This document shows, in pieces, positions 25,684 through 34,535 of a stretch of 64,000 nt of DNA. The notes under the pieces are model-generated. The model was not told the DNA's origin. It saw nothing but the letters and a program-made list of their open reading frames with translations, and did no database searches. The stretch spans positions 868,001-932,000 of the forward strand of contig NZ_CP007215.2 in assembly GCF_000300455.3 (NCBI RefSeq). Direction: 5' to 3'. The position numbers were made by a program, and so were the translations under genes. How positions within the stretch are numbered: position 1 is the first letter of the stretch; every line of letters starts with the position of its first letter. Source of the DNA: Kosakonia sacchari SP1. Its GTDB lineage: Bacteria > Pseudomonadota > Gammaproteobacteria > Enterobacterales > Enterobacteriaceae.

Positions 25684-26001
25684 ATGAAACGTATTGTGTT
25701 GTGCTGCTCCGCCGGGATGTCCACATCGCTGGTGGTGACCAAAATGGAAAAAGCGGCGGCGGAGCGCGGCCTTGAGCTGAAGATCTACGCTATTGCTGAG
25801 CAAGCCCTGCGCGACGAGCTGCAAAGTTATGCCGCCGAGATAACCGCCGTGCTGTTGGGCCCGCAGGTGCGCTTTAAGTTGGCGGAGAATAAAAAACTGA
25901 CTGAGGAATATGGCATTCCGATTGATGTAATCGATTCGGTGGCTTACGGCACCTTAAACGGCGCGAAAGTTCTCGATCAGGCGCTGGCTTTGGTAAGATA
26001 G
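25684..26001 (+). CDS. PTS EIIB, lactose/cellobiose family
   Basis: Cytoplasmic phosphocarrier, 105 residues, ChbB-like. The active-site cysteine is C8 in the P-loop CCSAGMSTS; C7 is also cysteine. LLGPQVRF and the VIDSVAYG ending match the family. It starts 9 nt after the GH1 gene. No EIIA gene is found in this cluster, so phosphoryl transfer must come from an EIIA encoded elsewhere, for example a ChbA homologue. Confidence 0.9.
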   Translation: MKRIVLCCSAGMSTSLVVTKMEKAAAERGLELKIYAIAEQALRDELQSYAAEITAVLLGPQVRFKLAENKKLTEEYGIPIDVIDSVAYGTLNGAKVLDQALALVR

Positions 26002-26007
26002 CTCCGA

Positions 26008-26028
26008 CAGGCCGGGGCGCCCGGCCTG
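26008..26028 (+). other. perfect hairpin between EIIB and gntR genes
   Basis: CAGGCCGGG / CCCGGCCTG, 9 bp, with a GCG loop, 6 nt after the EIIB stop. It is not followed by a T-run, so it is better read as an mRNA-stabilising or processing hairpin than as a terminator. Confidence 0.6.
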
Positions 26029-26057
26029 CGCGATAACTCAGACTTGCAGGTGATATT

Positions 26058-26831
26058 GTGGAGAAGGCCGTCGTCCCGCCGGAAAAAAAACAGTACCAGG
26101 AGATTGGCGAAGATTTACGCGAGCAGATAATCCAGGGGCATTACCCCGTGGGTTCCCGCCTGCCGCCGGAGCGCAATATCGCCGAAAAATATGGCGTTAG
26201 CCGCACCATCGTACGTGAAGCATTGCTGATGCTGGAGTTGCAGGGCACGGTGGATATTCGCCAGGGCTCGGGCGTGTATGTGATGCGTATTCCGCAGGAG
26301 CATGAAAACGAAGAGGAGCGTTTTCTAAGTAGCGATGTAGGCCCGTTTGAGATCTTACAGGCGCGCCAGTTGCTGGAGAGCAATATCGCCGCCTTTACCG
26401 CCAAAATGGCGACGCGCGCGGATATCGATAATCTTCGGCGCATTCTCGAACAAGAGCAGCGCGCCATCGCGATGAACGATACGTCGCAGGACAACAGCAA
26501 AATGTTCCACCTTGTGCTGGCGGGCGCATCGCAAAACCAGATGCTGCTGGCGACGGTAGAGAGTATCTGGCATCACATGGACAGCAGCCCGCTGTGGCAA
26601 CAATTCAACGTACATATTGCCAGCCGCCCCTATCGCCTGAAATGGCTGGGCGACCGGCAGACCCTGCTGGCAGCGCTGCGTCGCCGCGATGTGATGGGTG
26701 CCTGGCAGGCGATGTGGCAGCATCTGGAAAATGTCAAAAAGAGCCTGCTGGAGCTTTCCGACGAGGATGCGCCTGACTTTGACGGCTACCTGTTTGAATC
26801 AGTACCGATTTTTCAGGGCAAGATCGTATGA
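26058..26831 (+). CDS. GntR-family regulator, UxuR/ExuR-like
   Basis: 257 residues from a GTG at 26058, preceded by AGGTGA. An N-terminal GntR winged HTH (GSRLPPERNIAEKYGVSRTIVREALLMLELQGTV) is followed by an FCD ligand domain. PFEILQARQLLESNIA, AMWQHLENVKK and FDGYLFES are close to E. coli UxuR, which senses hexuronate intermediates. It lies downstream of EIIB and overlaps the GNAT gene. UxuR-like palindromes upstream of EIIC suggest it controls that operon. A uronate-related ligand is a guess from similarity. Confidence 0.85.
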   Translation: MEKAVVPPEKKQYQEIGEDLREQIIQGHYPVGSRLPPERNIAEKYGVSRTIVREALLMLELQGTVDIRQGSGVYVMRIPQEHENEEERFLSSDVGPFEILQARQLLESNIAAFTAKMATRADIDNLRRILEQEQRAIAMNDTSQDNSKMFHLVLAGASQNQMLLATVESIWHHMDSSPLWQQFNVHIASRPYRLKWLGDRQTLLAALRRRDVMGAWQAMWQHLENVKKSLLELSDEDAPDFDGYLFESVPIFQGKIV

Positions 26832-27292
26832 AGATTATTCCTCTGTACGACGCGCCACACTTTGCAGAGCAGGTGGTGGACTGGTTATGGTGTGAATTTG
26901 GCGACTCGCTGCCGCGTGATTTTTTCGCCTCTATTATCGCGCACAGCCAACGGCCTGGGCAGCTGCCGCTCACTTATGTAATGGTGGGCGATGATGCGTT
27001 GCTGGGCACTGTCGGGCTGTGGCGCTGCGATTTGATCAGCCGCCAGGATCTGTTCCCGTGGCTGGCGGCGCTGTATGTGAAAGAGAGCGCTCGCGGGCAG
27101 GGGCTTGCCGGGCAGTTACAGCGCCATGTTATCGAGCAGGCGAAAGCGATGGGTTTTCAGGAGCTGCACCTTTACTCGGCATGTCGCGATTTTTACGAAC
27201 GTTTTGGCTGGCGCTACATTGGCGACGGTCTCGACTACCCGGACAAGACCGTGCACCTGTATCGCTACTCTTGCGGCGCAATCACCGAATGA
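26828..27292 (+). CDS. GNAT-family N-acetyltransferase
   Basis: 154 residues. The acetyl-CoA pyrophosphate loop is at about 88-97 (ARGQGLAGQL), preceded by the strand-4 motif LAALYVKESARG. The C-terminal FYERFGWRYIG is typical of GNATs. The ATG overlaps the stop of the gntR gene (ATGA), so it is translated with the regulator, while its last 28 nt overlap the 3' end of the convergent galR gene. The substrate is unknown; small-molecule or antibiotic acetylation cannot be distinguished from the sequence. Confidence 0.8.
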   Translation: MKIIPLYDAPHFAEQVVDWLWCEFGDSLPRDFFASIIAHSQRPGQLPLTYVMVGDDALLGTVGLWRCDLISRQDLFPWLAALYVKESARGQGLAGQLQRHVIEQAKAMGFQELHLYSACRDFYERFGWRYIGDGLDYPDKTVHLYRYSCGAITE

Positions 27293-28269
27293 CGACGCAC
27301 CAGCGTTGGGTTAAACAGGTGCGTAATTTCCGGCAGCGGGCGGTTTTCCGCCAGCGCCAGCGCCAGCTCGGCGGCCTGTGTTGCCATGGTGACAATCGGG
27401 TAGCGCACGGTGGTTAAGCGCGGGCGCACATAGCGCGACACCAGCACATCATCGAAACCAATCAGGGAAATCTCACGCGGCACCTCAATGCCGTTGTCAT
27501 TCAGCACACCCATCGCCCCTGCGGCCATCGAATCGTTATAACAGGCGACGGCGGTAAAGTTACGCCCACGACCGAGCAGCTCGGTCATCGCCTGTTCACC
27601 ACCGCTTTCATCCGGCTCGGCAAACGTCACCAACCGGTCGTTGCAGGGCAAACCGTTCTCTTTCAGCGCGTCGTAATAGCCTTGCAGTCGGTCTTCTGCA
27701 TCAGAAATCGCGTGGTTGGAGCAGAGATAGCCAATTTTCGTGTGGCCCTGCTGGATCAAATGGCGAGTCGCCAGCCAGGCACCGTAACGGTCATCAAGCG
27801 CCACACAGCGTTGTTCAAACCCTGGCAAAATACGGTTGATTAATACCATGCCCGGCATCTGTTTCATCAGCGAGGCGAGTTCATCGTCAGGAAGCGTTTT
27901 GGCATGCACGACCAGCGCCGCGCAGCGGTGGCGAATCAGTTGTTCAATGGCTTTGCGCTCTTTCTCTTCGTTATGGTAGCCGTTGCCAATCAGCAAGAAA
28001 TTCCCGGTGGCTGAAGCGACCTGCTCGACAGCTTTCACCATGGCGCCGAAAAAGGGATCCGACACGTCGCCCACCACCAGACCTACGGTTTCGGTGGACT
28101 GTTGCGCCAGCGCGCGGGCATTGGCATTCGGGTGGTAATTGAGCGCATCCATTGCGCTTTGCACCGCCTGGCGCGAGGACTCGCTCGCTTTTGGCGAGTC
28201 GTTTATCACGCGGGAAACCGTTGCGACCGAAACTCCTGCCAGCCGCGCGACATCTTTAATAGTCGCCAT
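27265..28269 (-). CDS. galR: galactose operon repressor GalR
   Basis: LacI-family repressor of galactose transport and metabolism, 334 residues; E. coli GalR is 343, and the difference is a shorter C-terminal tail after RRHSV. The HTH reads MATIKDVARLAGVSVATVSRVI and the long sensor domain is nearly colinear with E. coli. It lies on the left of omrB/omrA as in E. coli, but here a PTS/GntR/GNAT cluster separates it from lysA. The 3' end overlaps the GNAT gene by 28 nt on the opposite strand. Confidence 0.95.
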   Translation of the reverse strand: MATIKDVARLAGVSVATVSRVINDSPKASESSRQAVQSAMDALNYHPNANARALAQQSTETVGLVVGDVSDPFFGAMVKAVEQVASATGNFLLIGNGYHNEEKERKAIEQLIRHRCAALVVHAKTLPDDELASLMKQMPGMVLINRILPGFEQRCVALDDRYGAWLATRHLIQQGHTKIGYLCSNHAISDAEDRLQGYYDALKENGLPCNDRLVTFAEPDESGGEQAMTELLGRGRNFTAVACYNDSMAAGAMGVLNDNGIEVPREISLIGFDDVLVSRYVRPRLTTVRYPIVTMATQAAELALALAENRPLPEITHLFNPTLVRRHSVIAPQE

Positions 28270-28286
28270 TACGCACCTTCCTTTGG

Positions 28287-28402
28287 GTAAGCGTTTACAC
28301 GCTGCATAGTGTTACGGAAAAGAGACGCCTAATCAAGGAAGCTACCCGGCAGGTGTCTGCAAACGTGAACTGACGCGAAGGAAATCAGTGAAAGCGTTAC
28401 AC
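28287..28402 (-). promoter_or_regulatory. galR: galR control region with GalR-type operators
   Basis: GTAAGCGTTTACAC at 28287-28300 fits the GalR/GalS operator type (GTGNAANCGNTTNCAC), 18 bp upstream of the galR start. A second related site, GTGAAAGCGTTACAC, lies at 28388-28402. Autoregulation is known for E. coli galR; the pairing here is inferred. Confidence 0.6.
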
Positions 28403-28508
28403 GCGGGAAATTGCAAAGTAATTCAGGCACAACCTTTAGTTACACTTTGCGAAGGGCTGTTTCGATTGTCCGCTGGTGGCGGGTGTCCCCCCGTGACAGA
28501 GTAGAACT

Positions 28509-28592
28509 CCCAGAGGTATTGATAGGTGAACGTAGCCCCCAGGGTTGCACACTCGAATTACACCAACCTGCGCAGATGCGCAGGTTTTTTTT
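28509..28592 (+). ncRNA. omrB: small RNA OmrB
   Basis: 84-nt OmpR-controlled, Hfq-dependent sRNA that represses outer-membrane protein mRNAs. The conserved 5' seed starts CCCAGAGGTATTGATAGGTGA and the 3' end is the terminator stem AACCTGCG / CGCAGGTT plus T8. The middle differs from OmrA. It is identified by the GATAGGTG form and its galR-side position, matching E. coli. Confidence 0.93.
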
Positions 28593-28702
28593 ACCTTAAG
28601 TCTGTAACAGTAATCGCGAATGGACACACCTCGTTTCACTTCGGCTCACTCTCTTGCTTTTTCCCGCTGGTGAGGCGCGGTGGCGCACGCGACAATCAAG
28701 GT

Positions 28703-28788
28703 CCCAGAGGTATTGATTGGTGATTTATTCGGTACGCTTTTCGTACTCATTTCTTGCACCAACCTGCGCGGACGCGCAGGTTTTTTTT
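28703..28788 (+). ncRNA. omrA: small RNA OmrA
   Basis: About 86 nt. The 5' end CCCAGAGGTATTGATTGGTGA and the 3' terminator (ACCTGCGCG / CGCGCAGGT and T8) are nearly identical to OmrB, while the centre (GGTACGCTTTTCGTACT) forms its own hairpin. It lies 110 nt downstream of OmrB and 85 nt before aas, in the same tandem arrangement as in E. coli. Confidence 0.93.
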
Positions 28789-28872
28789 CGCCTGCGTTTT
28801 AACCCGCCGCACTTCTCATGTAATCTGCCACAATTTGGTAACGTATTTAATTGACTGGCAAAAGGAGTTGAA

Positions 28873-31032
28873 ATGCTACTGGGCTTTTTCCGCGGCCTGT
28901 TCCGTGTGTTGTTTCGCGTACAACTGACCGGCAACACGCAGGCGCTGCACGGTGAACGTGTGCTCATTACCCCCAACCACGTCTCTTTTATTGATGGCAT
29001 TTTACTGGCGTTATTCCTGCCTGTTCGCCCGGTTTTCGCGGTTTACACCTCCATCAGCACTCAGTGGTATATGCGCTGGATAAGCTCAATTATTGATTTT
29101 GTGCCGCTGGATCCGACCAAACCGATGTCGATTAAACATCTGGTGCGACTGGTGGAACAGGGCCGTCCGGTGGTGATTTTCCCGGAAGGACGCATTTCAG
29201 TTTCAGGCTCATTGATGAAAATTTACGACGGTGCAGGTTTCGTGGCGGCAAAATCCGGCGCGACGGTGATCCCACTGCGTATTGATGGTGCGGAGCTAAC
29301 CTACTTCAGCCGCCTGAAAGGGCTGGTGAAGCAGCGCTTGTTCCCACGTATTACCTTGCATATTCTGCCGCCTACACATCTGCCGATGCCGGATGCGCCG
29401 CGTGCGCGTGACCGTCGTAAGCTGGCGGGCGAAATGCTGCACCAAATCATGATGGAAGCGCGCATGGCAGTGCGCCCGCGCGAAACCCTGTTCGAAGCGT
29501 TGCTTTCCGCGCAGTATCGCTACGGTGCCAATAAGCCCTGTGTTGAAGACATCAATTTCACCCCGGATAGCTACCGCAAGCTGTTGACCAAATCGCTGTT
29601 TGTTGCCCGTATCCTGGATAAATACAGCGCGCCGGGCGAGAAAATCGGCCTGATGTTGCCAAACGCCGGGATCAGTGCGGCGGTGATTTTCGGCGCGATT
29701 GCGCGTGCGCGCATCCCGGCGATGATGAACTACACCGCCGGCGTGAAAGGTTTGAGTAGCGCAATAACAGCGGCGCAGATCAAAACTATCTTCACCTCCC
29801 GTACTTTTATGGATAAAGGCAAACTGTGGCATCTGCCGGAGCAGCTCACACAAGTGCGCTGGGTTTACCTGGAAGATCTGAAAAGCGATGTCACCAGGGA
29901 AGACAAGCTGTGGATTTTCCGCCATCTGCTGACGCCATTAAAAGCGCAGCTGCCGCAAAAACCGGAAGACCCGGCGCTGATCCTCTTCACCTCCGGTTCT
30001 GAGGGCAATCCGAAGGGCGTGGTGCATAGCCATAAAAGCCTGCTGGCGAACGTTGAGCAGATCAAAACCATCGCGGATTTCACCGCCAATGACCGCTTTA
30101 TGTCGGCGCTGCCGCTGTTCCACTCGTTTGGCTTAACGGTGGGGTTATTCACGCCGTTATTCACTGGTGCGGAGGTGTTCCTTTATCCGAGCCCGTTGCA
30201 CTACCGCATTGTTCCTGAACTGGTGTATGACCGTAACTGCACCGTGCTGTTTGGCACCTCGACGTTCCTTGGTAACTATGCACGTTTCGCCAACCCGTAT
30301 GATTTCTTCCGCTTACGTTACGTGGTTGCCGGTGCTGAAAAATTGCAGGACAGTACCCGCCAGTTGTGGCAGGACAAATTTGGTCTGCGCATCCTTGAAG
30401 GTTATGGCGTGACCGAATGTGCGCCAGTGGTTTCCATTAACGTGCCGATGGCGGCAAAACCCGGTACTGTCGGGCGGATCTTACCGGGGATGGATGCGCG
30501 GTTAATGGCTGTTCCTGGAATTGAAGACGGCGGTCGCCTGCAATTGAAAGGGCCCAACGTGATGACCGGCTATCTGCGGGTGGAAAACCCTGGCGTGCTG
30601 GAAGCGCCAGCTGCGGAAAATATTAATGGCGACATGGAAACGGGCTGGTATGACACCGGCGATATCGTGCGTTTTGATGAGCAGGGCTTTGTGCAGATTC
30701 AGGGGCGGGCGAAGCGTTTTGCCAAAATCGCCGGGGAGATGATCTCGCTGGAGATTGTCGAACAACTGGCGCTGGCTGTTTCGCCGGAGAAACTGCATGC
30801 CACGGTGGTCAAGAGCGATGCCAGCAAAGGCGAGGCGCTGGTGATGTTCACCACCGACAGCGAGTTGACTCGCGATAAGCTGCAACAGCAGGCGCGAGCG
30901 CAAGGTGTGCCGGAGCTTGCCGTACCGCGCGATATCCGCTTCCTGAAACAGCTGCCCGTGCTGGGCAGCGGCAAGCCTGATTTTGTGACCTTGAAAAGCA
31001 TGGTTGAAGAGGCGGAATCGACAGATGCATGA
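28873..31032 (+). CDS. aas: Aas, 2-acylglycerophosphoethanolamine acyltransferase / acyl-ACP synthetase
   Basis: Bifunctional inner-membrane enzyme that re-acylates lysophosphatidylethanolamine, 719 residues, the E. coli length. An N-terminal PlsC domain has the HX4D motif at H36-D41 (NHVSFIDG) and FPEGRIS near 100. The AMP-binding synthetase domain follows from about 230, with [19 protein letters not shown] and [20 protein letters not shown]. Its stop overlaps lplT by 8 nt; LplT flips the lysophospholipid to it. Confidence 0.95.
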   Translation: MLLGFFRGLFRVLFRVQLTGNTQALHGERVLITPNHVSFIDGILLALFLPVRPVFAVYTSISTQWYMRWISSIIDFVPLDPTKPMSIKHLVRLVEQGRPVVIFPEGRISVSGSLMKIYDGAGFVAAKSGATVIPLRIDGAELTYFSRLKGLVKQRLFPRITLHILPPTHLPMPDAPRARDRRKLAGEMLHQIMMEARMAVRPRETLFEALLSAQYRYGANKPCVEDINFTPDSYRKLLTKSLFVARILDKYSAPGEKIGLMLPNAGISAAVIFGAIARARIPAMMNYTAGVKGLSSAITAAQIKTIFTSRTFMDKGKLWHLPEQLTQVRWVYLEDLKSDVTREDKLWIFRHLLTPLKAQLPQKPEDPALILFTSGSEGNPKGVVHSHKSLLANVEQIKTIADFTANDRFMSALPLFHSFGLTVGLFTPLFTGAEVFLYPSPLHYRIVPELVYDRNCTVLFGTSTFLGNYARFANPYDFFRLRYVVAGAEKLQDSTRQLWQDKFGLRILEGYGVTECAPVVSINVPMAAKPGTVGRILPGMDARLMAVPGIEDGGRLQLKGPNVMTGYLRVENPGVLEAPAAENINGDMETGWYDTGDIVRFDEQGFVQIQGRAKRFAKIAGEMISLEIVEQLALAVSPEKLHATVVKSDASKGEALVMFTTDSELTRDKLQQQARAQGVPELAVPRDIRFLKQLPVLGSGKPDFVTLKSMVEEAESTDA

Positions 31033-32218
31033 GTCAGTAAGCACTAACTCCTCGCTGTGGTCGCGCGGGATGATGGCGGTGATTGCCGCGCAGTTTCTCT
31101 CCGCGTTTGGCGACAACGCGCTGCTTTTCGCCACGCTGGCGCTGCTGAAAGCGGAGTTTTATCCCGACTGGAGCCAGCCGATTTTGCAGATGGTGTTTGT
31201 GGGCGCTTACATTCTTTTCGCACCCTTTGTCGGGCAGGTCGCCGACAGCTTCGCCAAAGGCCGGGTGATGATGTTCGCCAACGGCCTGAAACTGATTGGC
31301 GCGGCGAGTATTTGCGTCGGCATCAATCCGTTTGTCGGTTATCTGTTAGTCGGCATTGGCGCGGCCGCCTATTCCCCGGCGAAGTACGGCATCCTCGGTG
31401 AAATCACCACCGGCGATAAGCTGGTGAAAGCGAACGGTTTGATGGAGTCGTCGACCATTGCCGCCATTTTACTTGGCTCGATGGCCGGCGGTGTGCTGGC
31501 CGACTGGCATGTGCTGGCAGCGCTTGCTGTTTGTGCGCTGGTGTATGCCGGAGCGGTGGTCGCCAATCTGCTGATCCCGAAGCTGCCTGCTGCGCGTCCG
31601 GGGCAATCCTGGCGCTTTACACCGATGACATCCAGCTTCTTTAACGCCTGTAAAAGCCTGTGGCGCAACGGTGAAACGCGCTTCTCGCTGGTCGGGACTA
31701 GTCTGTTCTGGGGCGCGGGCGTGACGCTGCGTTTCCTGCTGGTGCTGTGGGTGCCAGTGGCGCTTGGGATCACCGATAACGCGACGCCAACGTATCTTAA
31801 CGCGATGGTCGCCGTCGGGATTGTGGCTGGTGCCGGTCTGGCGGCGAAGCTGGTTACACTGAAAACCGTGGCGCGTTGTATGCCTGCCGGCATTCTTATT
31901 GGCGTGGCGGTGGTGCTGTTCTCCTTGCAGCACGCATTACTGCCAGCGTACGGCGTGCTGATGTTGATCGGCATGTTGGGCGGTTTCTTTGTAGTGCCGC
32001 TGAATGCTTTGTTGCAAGCCATTGGTAAAGAGTCGGTTGGCGCGGGCAATGCGATTGCGGTGCAGAACCTCGGTGAAAACATGGCTATGTTGCTGATGCT
32101 GGGCCTGTACTCGCTGGCGGTGAAAGCGGGCGTACCGGTAATTGGTACTGGCGTTGGCTTTGGCGTGATTTTCGCGCTGGCAATTGCGGCGCTGTGGATC
32201 TGGCAGCGCCGCCGTTAA
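31025..32218 (+). CDS. lplT: lysophospholipid flippase LplT
   Basis: MFS-type transporter that moves lysophospholipids from the outer to the inner leaflet for repair by Aas. The ATG at 31025 ([15 protein letters not shown]) gives 397 residues, as in E. coli, and overlaps the aas stop by 8 nt; the open frame upstream to 31004 lies in aas. Twelve hydrophobic segments are visible, with the conserved [15 protein letters not shown] and [13 protein letters not shown]. Confidence 0.95.
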   Translation: MHESVSTNSSLWSRGMMAVIAAQFLSAFGDNALLFATLALLKAEFYPDWSQPILQMVFVGAYILFAPFVGQVADSFAKGRVMMFANGLKLIGAASICVGINPFVGYLLVGIGAAAYSPAKYGILGEITTGDKLVKANGLMESSTIAAILLGSMAGGVLADWHVLAALAVCALVYAGAVVANLLIPKLPAARPGQSWRFTPMTSSFFNACKSLWRNGETRFSLVGTSLFWGAGVTLRFLLVLWVPVALGITDNATPTYLNAMVAVGIVAGAGLAAKLVTLKTVARCMPAGILIGVAVVLFSLQHALLPAYGVLMLIGMLGGFFVVPLNALLQAIGKESVGAGNAIAVQNLGENMAMLLMLGLYSLAVKAGVPVIGTGVGFGVIFALAIAALWIWQRRR

Positions 32219-32221
32219 CCG

Positions 32222-33262
32222 TTACGGTGCCGGGTAGGTGTAAACCTGATGCACCGCTTCGATCTCAGCCAGCACGTCTGCGCTGAGATCGAGATGCAAA
32301 CTTTCCACGTTGGTTTTCAGTTGCTCCATCGTCGTCGCGCCCAGCAGGGTACTGGCGACGAAGGGCTGACGCCGCACGAAAGCCAGTGCCATTTGCGCCG
32401 GATCCAGATTGTGGCGCTTCGCGATATCCACATACGCCGCGACCGCTTTTTGCGCCTGCTCACCGCTGTAACGCGTAAAGCGGCTAAACAGCGTGTTGCG
32501 TGCGCCAGCGGGTTTCGCACCGTTGATATATTTGCCGGTTAGCGTACCAAACGCCAGGCAAGAATAAGCCAGCAACTCGACACCTTCATACTGACTCACT
32601 TCCGCCAGACCCACTTCAAAGCTGCGGTTTAACAGGCTGTACGGGTTCTGAATTGTCACGATGCGCGGTAGCTCATGCTTCTCGGCCAGTTGCAGATAAC
32701 GCATTACGCCAAATGCCGTTTCGTTTGAAACGCCGATATAGCGGATTTTCCCGGCGCGCTGGCACTCGGTCAGGGCCTCCAGTGTTTCCAGCAACGTCAC
32801 GACCGGTGCGCTATCAACCCAGCTGTAACCCAGCTTGCCAAAGCAGTTGGTCGGGCGCTGCGGCCAGTGTACCTGGTAGAGATCGAGATAATCGGTTTGC
32901 AGGCGCTTTAAGCTGTCATCGAGCGCGACGCGAATGTTTTTGCGATCCAGCGCCTGATTCGGGCGAATACCGCTGTCGTTGTTGCGGCTTGGGCCACTGA
33001 CTTTGGAGGCGATAACCAGTTTTTCCCGGTTGCCGCGTTTCGCCAGCCAGTTGCCGACATAGGTTTCCGTCAAACCCTGCGTTTCCGGACGTGGCGGAAC
33101 AGGGTACATCTCTGCAACGTCAATCAGGTTGATGCCCTGGCTGACGGCGTAATCGAGCTGTGCATGGGCGTCGGCTTCGCTGTTTTGTTCACCAAACGTC
33201 ATAGTGCCCAGCCCCAGGGTGCTTATTTCAAGCGAACTGTGGGGGATACGGTGATACTGCAT
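32222..33262 (-). CDS. tas: aldo/keto reductase Tas
   Basis: NADP(H)-dependent aldo/keto reductase, 346 residues, same as E. coli Tas. Catalytic D-Y-K-H residues occur in the usual order: D49-VAEMY, the lysine in KLVIASKVSG, and HWPQRP. E. coli Tas was found as a suppressor that restores growth of tyrosine auxotrophs and can affect proline formation; the true substrate is unknown. It ends 3 nt from the lplT stop, convergent. Confidence 0.93.
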   Translation of the reverse strand: MQYHRIPHSSLEISTLGLGTMTFGEQNSEADAHAQLDYAVSQGINLIDVAEMYPVPPRPETQGLTETYVGNWLAKRGNREKLVIASKVSGPSRNNDSGIRPNQALDRKNIRVALDDSLKRLQTDYLDLYQVHWPQRPTNCFGKLGYSWVDSAPVVTLLETLEALTECQRAGKIRYIGVSNETAFGVMRYLQLAEKHELPRIVTIQNPYSLLNRSFEVGLAEVSQYEGVELLAYSCLAFGTLTGKYINGAKPAGARNTLFSRFTRYSGEQAQKAVAAYVDIAKRHNLDPAQMALAFVRRQPFVASTLLGATTMEQLKTNVESLHLDLSADVLAEIEAVHQVYTYPAP

Positions 33263-33355
33263 AGCCGGCTTCCTTAAAAGTACAACGTCAGTTGACCTGA
33301 CAAAGGAATATAAACATGGCAGAGGGGAGGAAAAAGGGAAAGAGAAAAATCAAAT

Positions 33356-33381
33356 AAAGGCCAGCAGGTGACTGACCTTTA
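33356..33381 (-). terminator. ygdR terminator
   Basis: Minus strand: stem AAAGGTCAG / CTGGCCTTT, allowing one GU pair, then ATTTGATTTT, immediately after the ygdR stop region. Confidence 0.65.
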
Positions 33382-33391
33382 TAGCAATTTC

Positions 33392-33610
33392 TTAGCGTTC
33401 AATAATCTGGGATACGTCATCGCGGTTAATCTGCATCTTATTACCCTGCTGATCGCGGTAGCTGACCAGCCCGGTATCATCGTCAATTTCCGGTTTACCG
33501 TCCGTCAGGATCATCCTGCCGTCTTTTGTCGCCATCACGTAATCACTGCTGCATCCGGAAACGGCGAAAGCTAACCCCACTGCGGAAATAATCACTGCCC
33601 ATTTCTTCAT
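33392..33610 (-). CDS. ygdR: small lipoprotein YgdR (DUF903)
   Basis: 72-residue lipoprotein with signal sequence [20 protein letters not shown], whose C20 in the lipobox is lipidated. The mature part has the DUF903 strand pattern ([36 protein letters not shown]). The start is at 33610; an upstream ATG at 33646 would displace the signal peptide. A related protein, YgdI, is at 61397-61624. Function unknown. Confidence 0.92.
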   Translation of the reverse strand: MKKWAVIISAVGLAFAVSGCSSDYVMATKDGRMILTDGKPEIDDDTGLVSYRDQQGNKMQINRDDVSQIIER

Positions 33611-33724
33611 CGTTCTGATCCTCTGGTGGCATGCATCTGACAACAAGTTTAGTAATAACTTGCTGTCTGGAGACGAAAAAGCAGGATAATCTGAAAAAAG
33701 TGGTTAAAGGCAGATCAAAGCTAA

Positions 33725-33754
33725 AAAACGCTTCCCCGGTTGAGGAAGCGTTTT
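33725..33754 (-). terminator. ygdQ terminator
   Basis: Minus strand: AACGCTTCC / GGAAGCGTT stem with T6 following, directly after the ygdQ stop. Confidence 0.85.
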
Positions 33755-33756
33755 GT

Positions 33757-34470
33757 TTACAGCGGATTCTTCTTATTTCGCATCAGGTTGAGCGTTTCAA
33801 CCGCGATGGAGAAGAACATGGCGAAGTAGATGTAACCTTTCGGTACATGGATGGAGACGCTTTCCAGAATCAGCGTAAAGCCGACGAGGATCAAAAACGA
33901 CAGCGCCAGCATTTTGACCGACGGATGGCGGTCAACAAACTCGCCAATCGGACGCGCGGCAAACATCATCACGCCAACGGCGATAACTACGGCCGCCATC
34001 ATAATGAACAGATGATCGGACAGCCCCACCGCCGTGATCACCGAGTCGAGACTGAAAATAATGTCCAGCAGCATAATCTGCACAATCGCGCCAAAGAACG
34101 AATGCACATTGGTCTTCAACCCTTCCTCTTCCCCTTCGATCGATTCGTGGATCTCTTTACTCGCTTTCCAGATAAGGAACAGCCCACCGAGGAACAAGAT
34201 CAAATCGCGGGCGGAAACGCTGTGATCAAACACGCTGAACAGCGGGTGTGTCAGCCTTGTCACCCAGGCGATAGATGCCAGCAGTAACAGCCGCATGATC
34301 ATCGCCGCAGCCAGACCTAACCGACGAGCGTGATTACGCTGCGCGGTAGGCAGCTTCGCAACCACCAGAGAGAGGAAAATAATATTGTCGATCCCTAAAA
34401 CGATCTCCAGCAGCGTCAGCGTACCGAGCGCGAGCCAGGCGTTGGGATCGGTTACCCATGCAAATAACAT
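33757..34470 (-). CDS. ygdQ: TerC-family membrane protein YgdQ
   Basis: 237 residues, about seven hydrophobic spans, with TerC-family markers EIVLGIDNIIFLS, DIIFSLDSVITAVG and the paired aspartates within membrane helices. TerC proteins are linked to metal ion export and to metalation of exported enzymes in other bacteria; the role of YgdQ is not settled. It is placed between mutH and ygdR as in E. coli. Confidence 0.9.
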   Translation of the reverse strand: MLFAWVTDPNAWLALGTLTLLEIVLGIDNIIFLSLVVAKLPTAQRNHARRLGLAAAMIMRLLLLASIAWVTRLTHPLFSVFDHSVSARDLILFLGGLFLIWKASKEIHESIEGEEEGLKTNVHSFFGAIVQIMLLDIIFSLDSVITAVGLSDHLFIMMAAVVIAVGVMMFAARPIGEFVDRHPSVKMLALSFLILVGFTLILESVSIHVPKGYIYFAMFFSIAVETLNLMRNKKNPL

Positions 34471-34535
34471 CTCTATAAAGTCCTGCCAAAAAAAGAAGCG
34501 CTAATTATAAGCACCGCTGTGGCTTAGGCAAAAAT

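Noticed and set aside
33631-34287. 218-codon plus-strand frame, His/Gln-rich
   Set aside because: Antisense of ygdQ, which has TerC-family motifs.
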